Made by a program: the position numbers and the translations under genes
Assembly: GCA_029718625.1 (NCBI GenBank)
Contig: CM056380.1
Location: 19,223,923 to 19,287,922, forward strand
Reading direction: 5' to 3'
DNA: 64,000 nucleotides
From: Synaphobranchus kaupii
Lineage: Eukaryota; Chordata; Actinopteri; Anguilliformes; Synaphobranchidae
The notes under the pieces: model-generated
The model's input: the letters and a program-made list of their open reading frames with translations, nothing else
Told to the model about the DNA's origin: nothing
Database searches by the model: none
Shown: piece after piece, positions 22,801-34,112 of the stretch
Position numbering within the stretch: position 1 is the first letter of the stretch
Layout: each line of letters opens with the position of its first letter

Positions 22801-23048
22801 TGCTAGATCACTTCCAGGTTTTAAGACTACAAACTGTAGCACTCTATTTGGTTTTACTCGGATATAGCCTGGCTGTCGACACCCGAGGGGTGTACTACGA
22901 AGCGAGATTAAGGGGATAGCGAGCTAAATTAAGCTTCAACCCTGGGTTTTCTGTATCACAAAGTTGACTCACTTTTAATCGGGGTATATTGCCACGGCAA
23001 CTTACTCTGCATGGCTAACCTGCTCCGGGGCAGGGTATGTCCAGGATA

Positions 23049-23780
23049 GAGCTCCGTAGTCCCGCTCACTTTGGTGATGAACGTCTGGTGCCACTTTTTT
23101 GAAAAAATATAATGGGAGTCAATGGACTCAAAATGTTTTTTTTTTCTATATTCAGACAGCTAGACGTTCAAAACACCCAAGAGAGGGGTTGTCACATTTT
23201 AAAAGATTTATAAATAATTTATTTGAAATTATGACCAACAAATAAACAACAAACACGTTTTCAAAAAAACAACTAAAACGACAACAACATCCGGGCTACT
23301 CGCTCACCACCACTGCTGGAGTGAACGCCATAAAGCTGACACTTTCATCATGGCCAGACTGATTCACTTCCATAATAAGACAAAGTGAGCGAGTGAGCGG
23401 CCGGTAGTTACTTCTTTGGCCGGTAGCTACTTCCATAATAAGTTACAAGAGCAGACCGACTGATAGCCATTTTCGCTAGCAAAGCGGCCGGTAGCTACTG
23501 CGTTAGCTAGCAAAAGCGGGAGCCGGTGATGTACGATGGGGGATTCTGGGTAGTGTAGTTATGTTTCTCAAACTCCGTTAATTATACGATTCAAATTTGA
23601 TTTAAACGCGGTGGTGAGTATATAATGGACTTTGTATCACATATATGTCAAGTTTGGTCCATACAATGCCATAATATCATCATAAGGGTGACTGAAAGAT
23701 CTCAAAGTGGGGGCAGGTAATGGCTTCCGGCAGTCTTCCAGGACCAGCCAGGGATAGGAGGGGGCGGGACTACGGAGCTC
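23049..23780. mobile_element. MITE with GAGCTCCGTAGTCCCGC inverted ends
   Basis: Perfect 17-bp terminal inverted repeats: GAGCTCCGTAGTCCCGC starts at 23049 and its reverse complement ends at 23780. TA lies immediately outside both ends (23047-23048, 23781-23782), consistent with a TA-target non-autonomous DNA transposon, possibly Tc1/mariner-related. No transposase was recognised. Inside are repeated GGCCGGTAGCTACT motifs around 23400-23510. Length is 732 bp. Confidence 0.75.
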
Positions 23781-23782
23781 TA

Positions 23783-25902
23783 TAACAGATTGAAACATAT
23801 AAAAGCACCGCCCTTTGACCAATCAACCCCTTGGCTTTGGAAAAAGGCGTCTCCTTTCCAAAGGATCCCGTAGAGATATGTGCGGATACTGAAGGAACCT
23901 TTTCGCAGGGCGAGATTAGTGAGTTCTGCAAAAGATTTTGTGAGTTCTGGAAAATGCTTGACAGACGTTTTTTTAATGAAAAAACGTTGATGTGATTGCT
24001 TCAGCAATATTTTAAACATGCTGTATCAAGTTTAAAGTTTAGAGCTCTAGAATGTAGTAGTACAGCTGTCACATTAGAAATAAACTGTATGACAATAGAG
24101 TACTCAAGTGACTACGTCACGCTGGTTTCGGAAGTAAATTCCCCATTCATTTAGAGCGTAGACATTAACTAAAGCTTACTTTTAAACCATTTCTACTGAT
24201 TATGTCTTACCGTCAATTTCCCGGATTGTTCAATATAACGCCTGTTCGCAAACTGTCGTTTTTCTGGACCAGCTTCGAGTATATTTTACTCTCGTTTTCA
24301 AAGACGGGAAACTCACCAAGTGGTCACTGGTGTCTTCTTGTAATTTATGTTTACGTTTAGAACATGTTTTAAATAACCGTTTAAAGATTAATATAACTGT
24401 TTACAGTCGCCGTACAGCCATACGTTTGTAAACTTCCGCTTGAAATTTTGGGAGGTCTTGGCTGAGTTTGAAGGCTACTGTAGAAGAAGAAGAGCCCCTT
24501 CCGGGTCACCAGGTCAGGGTTTGCTTTGCAGCTAGTACAAACTCTTCAAAAGGATCCATTTTGCTAAATTACTGTACATTTATGTGACTGATTCCTTCAC
24601 TGCAAGTGCACAAGACCGCTAGTGAGCAACAGAAAACTACGAACTTTCCAAAACAATTCAGAAGTATTTCCGGTTTCCCGCTGTGGATGTGTCTATCTAA
24701 ACCTCCTTTGGTGTCGATACAAGTCAATGGATTTAATAAAATGATAAATAAAACCCGATACAAAGCATACGATTTTTGTGTCAGAACATCAACAGACACC
24801 AGTGAGTGAGTTTATGGTGTTTTTTGAAGGATTTTCTATATGCCCATCCAGATCCATTGTGTAAGTTAGCTGTGACATGATCAATGAACAATATATCTCA
24901 AGACTGCACAGTTTGTCAAAATGTTGATATGGACCGTTGTATATGATCGTAAATAACCTTATAACAGGGCTTAACATGCTAAATACCTAACTTCTCCTTT
25001 AAGCAATCTGGCCAGTGGTGTTTGAAGTACAGTAGACATATACAGGGGTGTAGCAGATGTCAAAGCTCTGTGCTCATGTACCTTGATGGACAACAGGCTG
25101 ATGTTAGCTTTGGGGCTGATCAATTTAATTTCCTTTCTTTTGAGGCTTTTGGCAAATGCAAACATTTCACTTAAAACATAGTTTTTTGTGATTAATATAT
25201 ATTTTGTTCAAAACTGGTTGTTTGAAGTATCGGCCAGCTTCTAGACAGCATCATTTTTGAGAGGAACCCCTTAAATCCATAACATTTAAAGCCAGGGGCC
25301 CCCATTAAGTTTGTGTTGGGTCTGTATTGTGCTGATATGCTCATTTCATAGCATCAAAGAAAACGGGTGTTTAAAAAGAAGATGGAAACAAGACACGCCT
25401 GCGGTTGACATGTTCAATGTTTCAATGCATCAGCCAATAGTTGTCCGTCTGGCAGAAGAAAAGCTGGTGTATCTCTGCCCGGCTTGTGTAACCCGGGAGG
25501 GACGGGCCAGACCTGGTGTTTGCAACCGCGCATCATCAAGGGGGCCAGTGATGGCAAGCGTCGACCAGAGACAATAAACGTCTCTGCTCCACGATTTATG
25601 GTGGCCAGCTTTGCTCTCTGGGACAGCTCAGCTTCTGTCTGTTTGATGAACGCTCTGTGTTCCAGGCCACATTGTTAATCTCAGCAGGCTCTCTCAGCTT
25701 CACGGCTCAGAGAAGCAACCACACCAGCTTTAGCGCTCAGGCCAGGACTGATAAAAGATAGGAGCGATAGAAATCAGTGCCACTGATAAAAAATAAAGCT
25801 TATTACATTTGAGTGACTGTCGCTTGTCGATTCAGAATTCATTTGGATGTTTTGGTGAAATAGCTTGTGTTGTGACATATTCTGCATTTTGTATTTAGTG
25901 TC
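23783..25902. other. No gene recognised
   Basis: No supported gene. The ORFs here have no recognisable motif. Confidence 0.5.
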
Positions 25903-27079
25903 TTAGGGCCAGATTTACTAAAGGATAGCGACTGCTTTTCCGACGCTAAAGAAGTCGCTACAAGGTCGCATTTACTACGCCGGATTTACTAAACGGTCGC
26001 ACTGGGTTAAAATCGCTATTAGGATGTAACTTGCGGGGATTACATCACTCCTTTTTATGCATAGTTAAATGTCTTTATGCATATGTATATCTGGGGCCAC
26101 ATGTATAAAACTCTGAGTAAAAGAATGCGTAAAAGGATGCTCATGGTAAAAGTCGTAAATTTGCTTTAAAAAAGTTTTGCTTTTTCTACCTCTGCCTTTC
26201 GGTTACTATGTCACCATATCACACTGACGCCAAACATTGCGTACATATGGTATCCAGCATGTGTAGAGGTATGCAGATTTTTACAGCACGTGTTATTTTA
26301 TACATCTGAATTTGTGCGTGGAAACTCCCTTATGCGGTTTTCTGAGGGCAGCACTGTTTATACATGTGGCCCCTGGTTCTGCTCAGCACTGTTTATACAT
26401 GTGGCCCCTGGTTCTGCTCAGCACTGTTTATACATGTGGCCCCTGGTTCTGCTCAGCACTGTTTATACATGTGGCCCCTGGTTCTGCTCAGCACTGTTTA
26501 TACATGTGGCCCCTGGTTCTGCTCAGCACTGTTTATACATGTGGCCCCTGGTTCTGCTCAGCACTGTTTATACATGTGGCCCCTGGTTCTGCTCAGCACT
26601 GTTTATACATGTGGCCCCTGGTTCTGCTCAGCACTGTTTATACATATGGCCCCTGGACTGAACACGCTAAAACAGGGTGGACATTATGTAAATTAGGTCA
26701 TAAACTAATTTTGTATGTGATGCCATTCCAACACCTCTCCGTTGGTATTGTATATGCTGTAATACAGGGTTGTGTAGGTCTACCTCATAAATTTAAGTTT
26801 TATTTTTCTTGTGGTTTTCTCGCTTTCTTGTGCCTGGTTGCTCCGTATCCATTTATTAGTGCCTTGTAATCTGGATGGGTCATTGTTATAGATGTGTTAT
26901 ACCACATATTTTTAGGTGTCTCCTACTGCAAAAATTGTGAATGGGGGTTTATTTTCTTTGATTGTGTAATTAGGACCAGTGATAGTAAATCGGTCGTTAA
27001 TGTGGCGGTATCTGCGACCGCAAAAGAGTCGCAATATAGGTTATACTTTTGTACTGCGACTGTTTTGTAAATCCGGCAC
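25903..27079. mobile_element. MITE-like element enclosing a minisatellite (putative)
   Basis: The left end, TTAGGGCCAGATTTACTAAA, is followed by repeated motifs such as CCGGATTTACTAAACGGTCG. The right end contains GTAAATCGGTCG near 26985 and TTTTGTAAATCCGGCAC ending near 27078, an inverted counterpart. The 35-bp minisatellite at 26349-26656 lies inside. The right edge abuts the start of LINE homology, so the LINE may have integrated at or near this edge. No target duplication was established. Confidence 0.5.
26349..26656. repeat. 35-bp tandem repeat, about nine copies
   Basis: Units start every 35 bp from 26349 to 26629, each beginning CAGCACTGTTTATACATGTG and continuing GCCCCTGGTTCTGCT. Copies are identical except the last, which has ATATGG and is partial. 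Because 35 is not divisible by three and the unit lacks stops, all three plus-strand frames stay open and give overlapping ORFs of 110-185 codons. These are artefacts of the repeat. Confidence 0.96.
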
Positions 27080-27402
27080 AGAAAGCCGACATTGTTCTGC
27101 TACAAGAGATCCATTTAAAGGAAGAGTGTTTAAGTTCACTATGGCAAACTGGGTGGGGTTTGTCTGTGCTGCTATAGGTACTGGCAATAGTAATGGAGTT
27201 GCAATTATTTTACGTAAGCAAATTAAGTATACATGTATCAGGGAGTTCAAAGATGAGGATGGAAGACTAGTTAGTACACTTATTAAGGTCCTAGGATGAA
27301 CACTGATCATAGCTAATGTGTATGCACCCAATGTGGATGACCCAAGATTTTTTGGGAAATTTGGGAGCATGTCATCAGATATGGGGGATTTTCCAATAGT
27401 AG
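27080..27402 (+). pseudogene. LINE ORF2 fragment: AP endonuclease domain
   Basis: Remnant of the N-terminal apurinic/apyrimidinic-like endonuclease of a Tx1/L1-like LINE, which nicks target DNA for target-primed reverse transcription. Visible are DIVLLQEIHLKEE (endonuclease motif with Q-E-H), GTGNSNGVAIILRK, DEDGRLVSTLIKVLG and, after an in-frame TGA, LIIANVYAPNVDDPRFFGKF and DFPIVVG, where the domain is cut off. A frameshift near 27133 separates the first two stretches. The rest of the endonuclease and the linker to the reverse transcriptase are missing, replaced by the insertion at 27403-28993. The product is nonfunctional. Confidence 0.85.
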
Positions 27403-28993
27403 TTGGAGTTAGTTTGTTAGTTATTCTCGCTGTTTATCGAGATCGCCTCAGTTTTTGGAGGTTGCTTTGTTTTGCCTTGTACTAGGGAAGTTTTGCTCCC
27501 AATCCTGTGTTATCTTAGTCCTGATGCGGCTACTTCCGCGTTTTGTGGCGTATCTCTCTAGATACGCTTTTAGAAATCCTTATCGGTCGCGTTTGGTTCT
27601 CCGAACCTTACACTCCCCCTCACAGAGAGGCATCAACCTTTATTGCAGTAGTTAAAAATAATGCAAAATAATAATCTAGCTTGTGAAACAACTCATATAA
27701 ATACAGTGTTTAGAAATTACTGAGAATCTTTATGGTTCCGAGGTGTATATCCAGCTGTAGAATGTATATCCAGCTGTAGAATAGGTGTATTATGTGTCTG
27801 TCTAGCTGTAGAAATGGCTAATATGTAAAATATGCTAAAATAAAGTTGTGTAAGTCGCTCTGGATAAGAGCGTGTGTTATGACCCTGGAAATGGACTGGA
27901 CCCAAATGCACGACTCGAACACAGGAATGCCAAAACTCAATATTTTATTATATGATCAGGGTAGTCCTGAGCATGGGGAGAAAGGCAAAAGGTGGTTAAT
28001 GTTCCAAGCCGGAACTGGATGAGCAAGACAGACAACAGAGCGCGTAGCTCTAATAAATTATGCTTCGACCAAACTCCTGAAGCATAGGGTGAACATTAAT
28101 GACAGACAGTCCAGGTATGATGCTGCGGGGGAGCAGTGGGAGTAGGAGAAGCCAGGGAAGGTTATGGAGACGGACAACCAGTTTGGTGGAGCAGGGGATG
28201 AGCGGGAGCGGGAGCAGTAGAGCAGGACAGTGGAGCGGGGTCCGTGCAGGACGCAGGCGTTGCAGCAGGGCAGTGGCAGTAGCGGCACAGCAACAGCAGG
28301 GTGGCAGCAGCGACAGCAGAGGCAGGAGCGACAGCACATCAGCAGCACCGCAACACTGGCAGTAAGCGGGCACCGCCGCAGAGTGGAGGAACAGGAGCCC
28401 AGGCTGCATGCACACACGTCAGGTGGAAGGCAGGGAAACCGCAACACAGGCAGGGATAACAGACGACTGCAGGCTGGCAGACTGAAGCAGACAGAGTTAG
28501 TATAGCGAGACGGGAACAATGAACAGCGGGAAATGCTGTTCCAGACAGGAGCAGACTTCGACTAGGCACAATAGCAAGGCGAGTTAACGCCGGCACAGAA
28601 CAAGACTTCAGAGTTACAAACTAGGCTAGGACTCAAGACAGGACCAGAGGTTTCAGACGATGAGCATTAACAAACTGGCACAGGACAGAGAACAGCGGGT
28701 GACTAAATGCAAACATTTAATTGGTATCAATTAGGTGCAGCGTGCGAATGTATGCGAGAGTGATTAACAGAGCGGAGAGTGTGGAATGCATGCGAAACGG
28801 GGAAATGGGATAGGCTGAGATAAGTGAAGTGAAACAGAGTGACACAAATAGGAAACCACACCCAACCTGCAGCAAGGGGGGAAAACGGACTATGGAGAGA
28901 CAAACACGAGACAGGGGGAAAGGGAAAACACGGGAAACAATAGGATGGGAGTGAGAACATTACAAAATGCCTGTAATGTAATGTAATGTAATG
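27403..28993 (+). mobile_element. Tail-bearing SINE/LINE-type repeat, split by an LTR
   Basis: Begins about 27403 and runs to a tail AAGTCGCTCTGGATAAGAGC at about 27851-27871. After the LTR insertion it resumes at 28965 with AAATGCCTGTAATG and several GTAATG repeats to 28993, where the LINE reverse transcriptase resumes. This tail is conserved in fish L2-mobilised repeats. The internal 450 bp were not assigned to a named family. A duplicated TATATCCAGCTGTAGAAT motif lies at about 27747-27783. Confidence 0.6.
27875..28964. mobile_element. Solo LTR, longer relative of 16182-16957
   Basis: Starts TGTTATGACCCTGG and ends GAGAACATTACA. It shares long blocks with the solo LTR at 16182 (GGACTGGACCCAAATGCACG, ATGCTTCGACCA, CTCCTGAAGCATAGGG, GTGCAGCGTGCGAATGTATG). 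It is about 300 bp longer, from extra sequence after the start and a CAGCAG-rich middle (about 28200-28350). No 5-bp duplication is obvious (GCGTG versus AAATG), which could mean mutation or recombination between LTRs of separate insertions. Long ORFs inside are compositional. Confidence 0.75.
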
Positions 28994-29766
28994 TGTATCA
29001 GGATGAAGGAACTACAACCTTTTTAAGTAGAGCTGAACTTCCATCACTCACTGATGGTCAAAATAGATTTTTAGATTTGCCTTTGACTAAAGATGAGATT
29101 AAAGATGCAATTAAAACACTACGGTCTGGTAAGGCTACTGGTTTGGATGGTTTAACATCCAAGTTTTATAAAGAATTTAATGAAGAGCTTATTCTTTTTC
29201 TATATGATATGTATAACAAATCTTTTATTAAAGGGGCACCTCCACTAACTATGCGACAGGCTTTGATCTCGCTTATATATAAAAAAGGGAAAGATCCGTC
29301 TGAATGTAGTAGCTATCGACCTATATCGTTAATTAATGCTGATTGTAAGATCTTGACAAAAGCGTTAGCTAGAAGAATGAACAAAGTTATAGCATCACTC
29401 ATCCATCCAGACCAGGTGGGTTTTATCAGTAATCGCAATGCGTCAGATAATGCAAGACGTCTCATCAATGTGGGACCAATATAAGGGAGACTCACCTGCT
29501 GCTGCAATTTCATTAGATGCTGAAAAAGCATATGATCGAGTAGAATGGTGTTATTTATTTTCGACACTTAGAGCTTTTGGCTTTGGGGAAAGATTTATAA
29601 AATGGATGAAACTTATCTATTATAGACCCACAGCAGCTGGGGTTTGTATCACAAACGGGTTTGTATCATTGTATCATCACAGTTTGAGCTACACAGAGGG
29701 ATGAGACAAGGTTGCCCACTGTCTCCCCTCCTTTTCACTCTTGCCTTGGAACCACTGGCGGCAACT
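28994..29766 (+). pseudogene. LINE reverse transcriptase, part 1
   Basis: N-terminal and core reverse transcriptase of the LINE. Visible in order: LPLTKDEIKDAIKTLRSGKA, TGLDGLTSKFYKEF, MRQALISLIYKKGKDPSECS, SYRPISLINADCKILTKALA (the RPISL box of L1/Tx1 enzymes), HPDQVGFISNRNASDNARRL, then after a frameshift near 29470 AAISLDAEKAYDRVEW (motif A, with the first catalytic aspartate), and after another frameshift near 29680 [20 protein letters not shown] (the [10 protein letters not shown] box). It is cut at 29766 by the LTR element and continues at 34113. It is broken by at least two frameshifts. Confidence 0.9.
29762..29766. repeat. Target-site duplication CAACT (left)
   Basis: CAACT directly precedes the 5'-most LTR (29762-29766) and recurs immediately after the last LTR base at 34108-34112. 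Removing the element and one copy joins the two halves of the LINE reverse transcriptase. Confidence 0.9.
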
Positions 29767-31635
29767 TGTAATGGGGCGTGACGTGTGAGGTGGGAGGAGC
29801 CAAACGCAGCAAGGGGAATCATTAAGCCCTTAGGCCACTAAGGCGGGATACCCGCAGATAAGGGAGGAGACAAGACAAGGAACAACGAACACACCACAGA
29901 CGCTACTAACCGGCTAACTGTCAAACGCTAAGTAGAGCGCAAGGACAGGAATCTGAACAGCCAGACATAATACGCGCCCTGTCTCGGCAACGAGACAAAT
30001 CAGAACGGGCGAGTAGCGTAAAGGCAAACATAAAACAATAAACAAACACCGCAAAATAATACGATGGTAAGAGAGGAGGCGAACAGGAACAGAGATTTAA
30101 CGTTCCCATGGCGAGATAAATAGGCTCGCAGTCAAATGTATAAAACCAAGAGGGTAAACACCCGATCTCCCAGAAGAGAAACATTTTACAGGTGAGCCGA
30201 CGAAGCACCGTCGTCCCATAACTTTATTATCCACAGACTAACGCGAGCTTAAATTAGAACAACCGCCCTAGCCTCTCGGTAAAGGAATAAATGAAAACGA
30301 GGCGAAATGGAACAGAGATTTAACGTTCCCATGGCGAGATAAATAGGCTCGCAGTCAAATGTATAAAACCAAGAGGGTAAACACCCGATCTCCCAGGAGA
30401 GAGAAACATTTTACAGGTGAGCCGACAGAGCACCGTCGTCCCATAACTTTACTATGCACAGACTAACGCAAGCTAAAATGGAACAACCGCCCTAGCCTCT
30501 CAATAAACGAATAAATTAAACGAGGCGAAATGGAACCGAGATTTAACGTTCCATGGCTAGTTTAATAAGTAGCAGTCAAATGCAGAAAGCAAAGCGGTAA
30601 ACACCCGATCTCCCAGGAAGGAGAAACATTTTACAGGTGAGCCGAACGGAGCACCGTCGTCCCATAACTACTATCCAAAAGACTCACGCAAACTTAGATT
30701 GGAACAACCGCCCTAGCCTCTCAGTAAAAGAATGTGACGAAGCGAAGGAACAGAGAGCTGAAATTACCATGCTACGCGCAGTCACACAAACATGTCCACA
30801 ACCTAGCCCAAACTCCACACAAGGAGAAAACACACCCGGAAAACGAACAGAACAATAGTTCCGAAACAAAATCGTCCCGTAGGTAAAAAGGACGGAGGAC
30901 AGCTGCAACAAAGACCAACGCAAAATAGCACGACAGCTTCTCAATATAAATAAAACCCTGAATCACAACAACGGGGAACGTAGTCCACGAGAAGGAGACT
31001 AAACAGGGAAAACGTACCAAGGCTACTTACTGGCTCACAGTAACACGGAATTAAGTAGAAGCAAAACGCCAGGTCTCTCAGAGAAAACCAAACAGGCGAA
31101 AATGGAACAAAGAACTGCTACTTTATACTTCTACGAGCTAATAACTAAGTAGAAGCGAAACGCCTGATCTCCCAATGGGAAGACATGTGCCGAAAGGCGA
31201 GCAGAACCACTGTTCTGAACAGAATCGCCCAAAACTCCATACACGGAGAAAACGCACAAATAAAGGCAAAATAGAGCAGAGATTTACGGTTCCAAACTCC
31301 TACGAGATAACCAACCACCAAGCCAGCAAGAAATAAGCCCTGCCTCTCTAAGAGACGTTAACAATAGGCGAGTAGCCAAAAACGGTACGAGAACTCACAG
31401 CCAACAATACACCACAGTACAAGACAAAATAACAATTAACGATTAATGTCGAAGCCCCGAACGAAGGAGACGGAAGGCTTATATAACTCTCAGGACACTA
31501 TGAACAGGTGTAAATGCTTTAACAGAAGCTCCGCCAACTCAGCAGGGCGGAGCAAGCATCTACCAAAAGGGCAGCGCCCTCGCGTGGCCACCGAGGAAAA
31601 CGACCGCATGGGGAAACAGGGTTGAAACCATGACA
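29767..31635 (-). repeat. LTR, left copy
   Basis: 1,869-bp LTR containing about three tandem sub-units of 210-225 bp, each with GTAAACACCCGATCTCCCAG (near 30146, 30378 and 30598) and an ACAGGTGAGCCGA motif. It is nearly identical to the right copy: I saw about half a dozen single differences outside one short cluster at about 30328-30365. Confidence 0.9.
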
Positions 31636-32240
31636 GGACCCCCCTTCTAAGGGGCGACCCAGGCGACCCCAGAAATAAAAACCATGTGGAAGTTCCTAGA
31701 GAGAAATACCCGACAAAACATACAAATTTTATTTTATTTTATTTTATTTTTTGGAAGGGAAGGGAGGGTGAGACTAAGGGTGAGGAACAAACAAGTGTCC
31801 GGCTAACAGTACCCTGGAGAAATCCTCAGCACCCTGGTTCCTAACTACCTACCCAGAACCTTACTAAAACCTATCCTATCTTCATGAGGCGTGCCGGGCA
31901 AGAGGCGACTTTAAACGCTGAACTCAAGGGCAATGGCCTACAAACCGAGACCAAAGCCCTTGAAGCGTACCCCTGACAGGGATAAAATCCCCACCCAGGA
32001 TTACCCCGAAAAATAAAAAAGGCAAAATAATAAAGTAGTGGGCCGCAGGGAAACCAAACAAGGTAAACTGGCCCACTCGGCGCCTACCTACCAGGGAAGC
32101 TGGAAAACAAAGACACCCAGGTACTAACAAAAACCAAGACACAAACCACAAACAGTAACCACCAAAACCCATCTTAGTAAAAATAATAATAATAAATTCC
32201 CTTATAAAAGCCGCTGGCCCCGGTTATGGCTTCGACATTC
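31636..32240 (-). other. Internal region of the LTR element
   Basis: 605 bp between the LTRs. It starts GGACCCCCCTTCTAAGGGG (purine tract on the minus strand), holds an (ATTTT)n run at about 31727-31752, and ends GGCTTCGACATTC. An 82-codon minus-strand ORF (32172-31924) starts in a good context soon after the presumed leader but has no recognised gag features; it may be a decayed gag start or chance. Confidence 0.75.
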
Positions 32241-34107
32241 TGTAATGGGGCGTGACGTGTGAGGTGGGAGGAGCCAAACGCAGCAAGGGGAATCATTAAG
32301 CCCTTAGGCCACTAAGGCGGGATACCCGCAGATAAGGGAGGAGACAAGACAAGGAACAACGAACACACCACAGACGCTACTAACCGGCTAACTGTCAAAC
32401 GCTAAGTAGAGCGCAAGGACAGGAATCTGAACAGCCAGACATAATACGCGCCCTGTCTCGGCAACGAGACAAATCAGAACGGGCGAGTAGCGTAAAGGCA
32501 AACATAAAACAATAAACAAACACTGCAAAATAATACGATGGTAAGAGAGGAGGCGAACAGGAACAGAGATTTAACGTTCCCATGGCGAGATAAATAGGCT
32601 CGCAGTCAAATGTATAAAACCAAGAGGGTAAACACCCGATCTCCCAGAAGAGAAACATTTTACAGGTGAGCCGACGAAGCACCGTCGTCCCATAACTTTA
32701 TTATCCACAGACTAACGCGAGCTTAAATTAGAACAACCGCCCTAGCCTCTCGGTAAAGGAATGAATGAAAACGAGGCGAAATGGAACAGAGATTTAACGT
32801 TCCATGGCGATATAAAAAGGCTCGCAGTCCAATGCATAAAACCAAGAGGGTAAACACCCGATCTCCCAGGAGAGAGAAACATTTTACAGGTGAGCCGACA
32901 GAGCACTGTCGTCCCATAACTTTACTATGCACAGACTAACGCAAGCTAAATGGAACAACCGCCCTAGCCTCTCAATAAACGAATAAATTAAACGAGGCGA
33001 AATGGAACCGAGATTTAACGTTCCATGGCTAGTTTAATAAGTAGCAGTCAAATGCAGAAAGCAAAGCGGTAAACACCCGATCTCCCAGGAAGGAGAAACA
33101 TTTTACAGGTGAGCCGAACGGAGCACCGTCGTCCCATAACTACTATCCAAAAGACTCACGCAAACTTAGATTGGAACAACCGCCCTAGCCTCTCAGTAAA
33201 AGAATGTGACGAAGCGAAGGAACAGAGAGCTGAAATTACCATGCTACGCGCAGTGACACAAACATGTCCACAACCTAGCCCAAACTCCACACAAGGAGAA
33301 AACACACCCGGAAAACGAACAGAACAATAGTTCCGAAACAAAATCGTCCCGTAGGTAAAAAGGACGGAGGACAGCTGCAACAAAGACCAACGCAAAATAG
33401 CACGACAGCTTCTCAATATAAATAAAACCCTGAATCACAACAACGGGGAACGTAGTCCACGAGAAGGAGACTAAACAGGGAAAACGTACCAAGGCTACTT
33501 ACTGGCTCACAGTAACACGGAATTAAGTAGAAGCAAAACGCCAGGTCTCTCAGAGAAAACCAAACAGGCGAAAATGGAACAAAGAACTGCTACTATATAC
33601 TTCTACGAGCTAATAACTAAGTAGAAGCGAAACGCCTGATCTCCCAATGGGAAGACATGTGCCGAAAGGCGAGCAGAACCACTGTTCTGAACAGAATCGC
33701 CCAAAACTCCATACACGGAGAAAACGCACAAATAAAGGCAAAATAGAGCAGAGATTTACGGTTCCAAACTCCTACGAGATAACCAACCACCAAGCCAGCA
33801 AGAAATAAGCCCTGCCTCTCTAAGAGACGTTAACAATAGGCGAGTAGCCAAAAACGGTACGAGAACTCACAGCCAACAATACACCACAGTACAAGACAAA
33901 ATAACAATTAACGATTAATGTCGAAGCCCCGAACGAAGGAGACGGAAGGCTTATATAACTCTCAGGACACTATGAACAGGTGTAAATGCTTTAACAGAAG
34001 CTCCGCCAACTCAGCAGGGCGGAGCAAGCATCTACCAAAAGGGCAGCGCCCTCGCGTGGCCACCGAGGAAAACGACCGCATGGGGAAACAGGGTTGAAAC
34101 CATGACA
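32241..34107 (-). repeat. LTR, right copy
   Basis: 1,867-bp partner of the left LTR with the same three internal sub-units. Its second sub-unit carries CCATGGCGATATAAAAAGGC at about 32803, where the left copy has CCCATGGCGAGATAAATAGG, the sub-unit 1 version. On the minus strand it would be the 5' LTR. Confidence 0.9.
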
Positions 34108-34112
34108 CAACT
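34108..34112. repeat. Target-site duplication CAACT (right)
   Basis: Right copy of the 5-bp duplication flanking the LTR element; the LINE frame resumes straight after it. Confidence 0.9.

Larger units (their letters stand above)
29767..34107 (-). mobile_element. Non-autonomous LTR retrotransposon with two full LTRs
   Basis: A 4,341-bp element: LTR 29767-31635, internal 31636-32240, LTR 32241-34107, with 5-bp duplications CAACT on both sides. LTRs begin TGTAATGGGGCGTGACG and end GAAACCATGACA (TG...CA). The internal segment is only 605 bp and shows no gag or pol, so the element must borrow proteins in trans. Next to the left LTR is a polypyrimidine run (CCCCCCTTCT), which on the minus strand reads as a purine tract just before an LTR starting TGTCATGG; this supports minus orientation. 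No canonical TGG-type primer site was found at the other junction. It sits in the LINE reverse transcriptase. Confidence 0.92.

Noticed and set aside
26290..26869. ORFs of 110-185 codons with periodic CGPWFCSALF
   Set aside because: Product of a 35-bp stop-free repeat read in all three frames.
28050..28596. Minus ORFs of 85-153 codons
   Set aside because: Lie in the CAGCAG-rich middle of the second solo LTR, overlapping in several frames.
31924..32172. Gag gene of the LTR element
   Set aside because: The 82-codon frame has no zinc knuckle or other gag feature; kept only as a remark.
30637..33492. Paired ORFs repeated 2,472 bp apart
   Set aside because: They are duplicated because they lie in the two LTRs; no domain was recognised.
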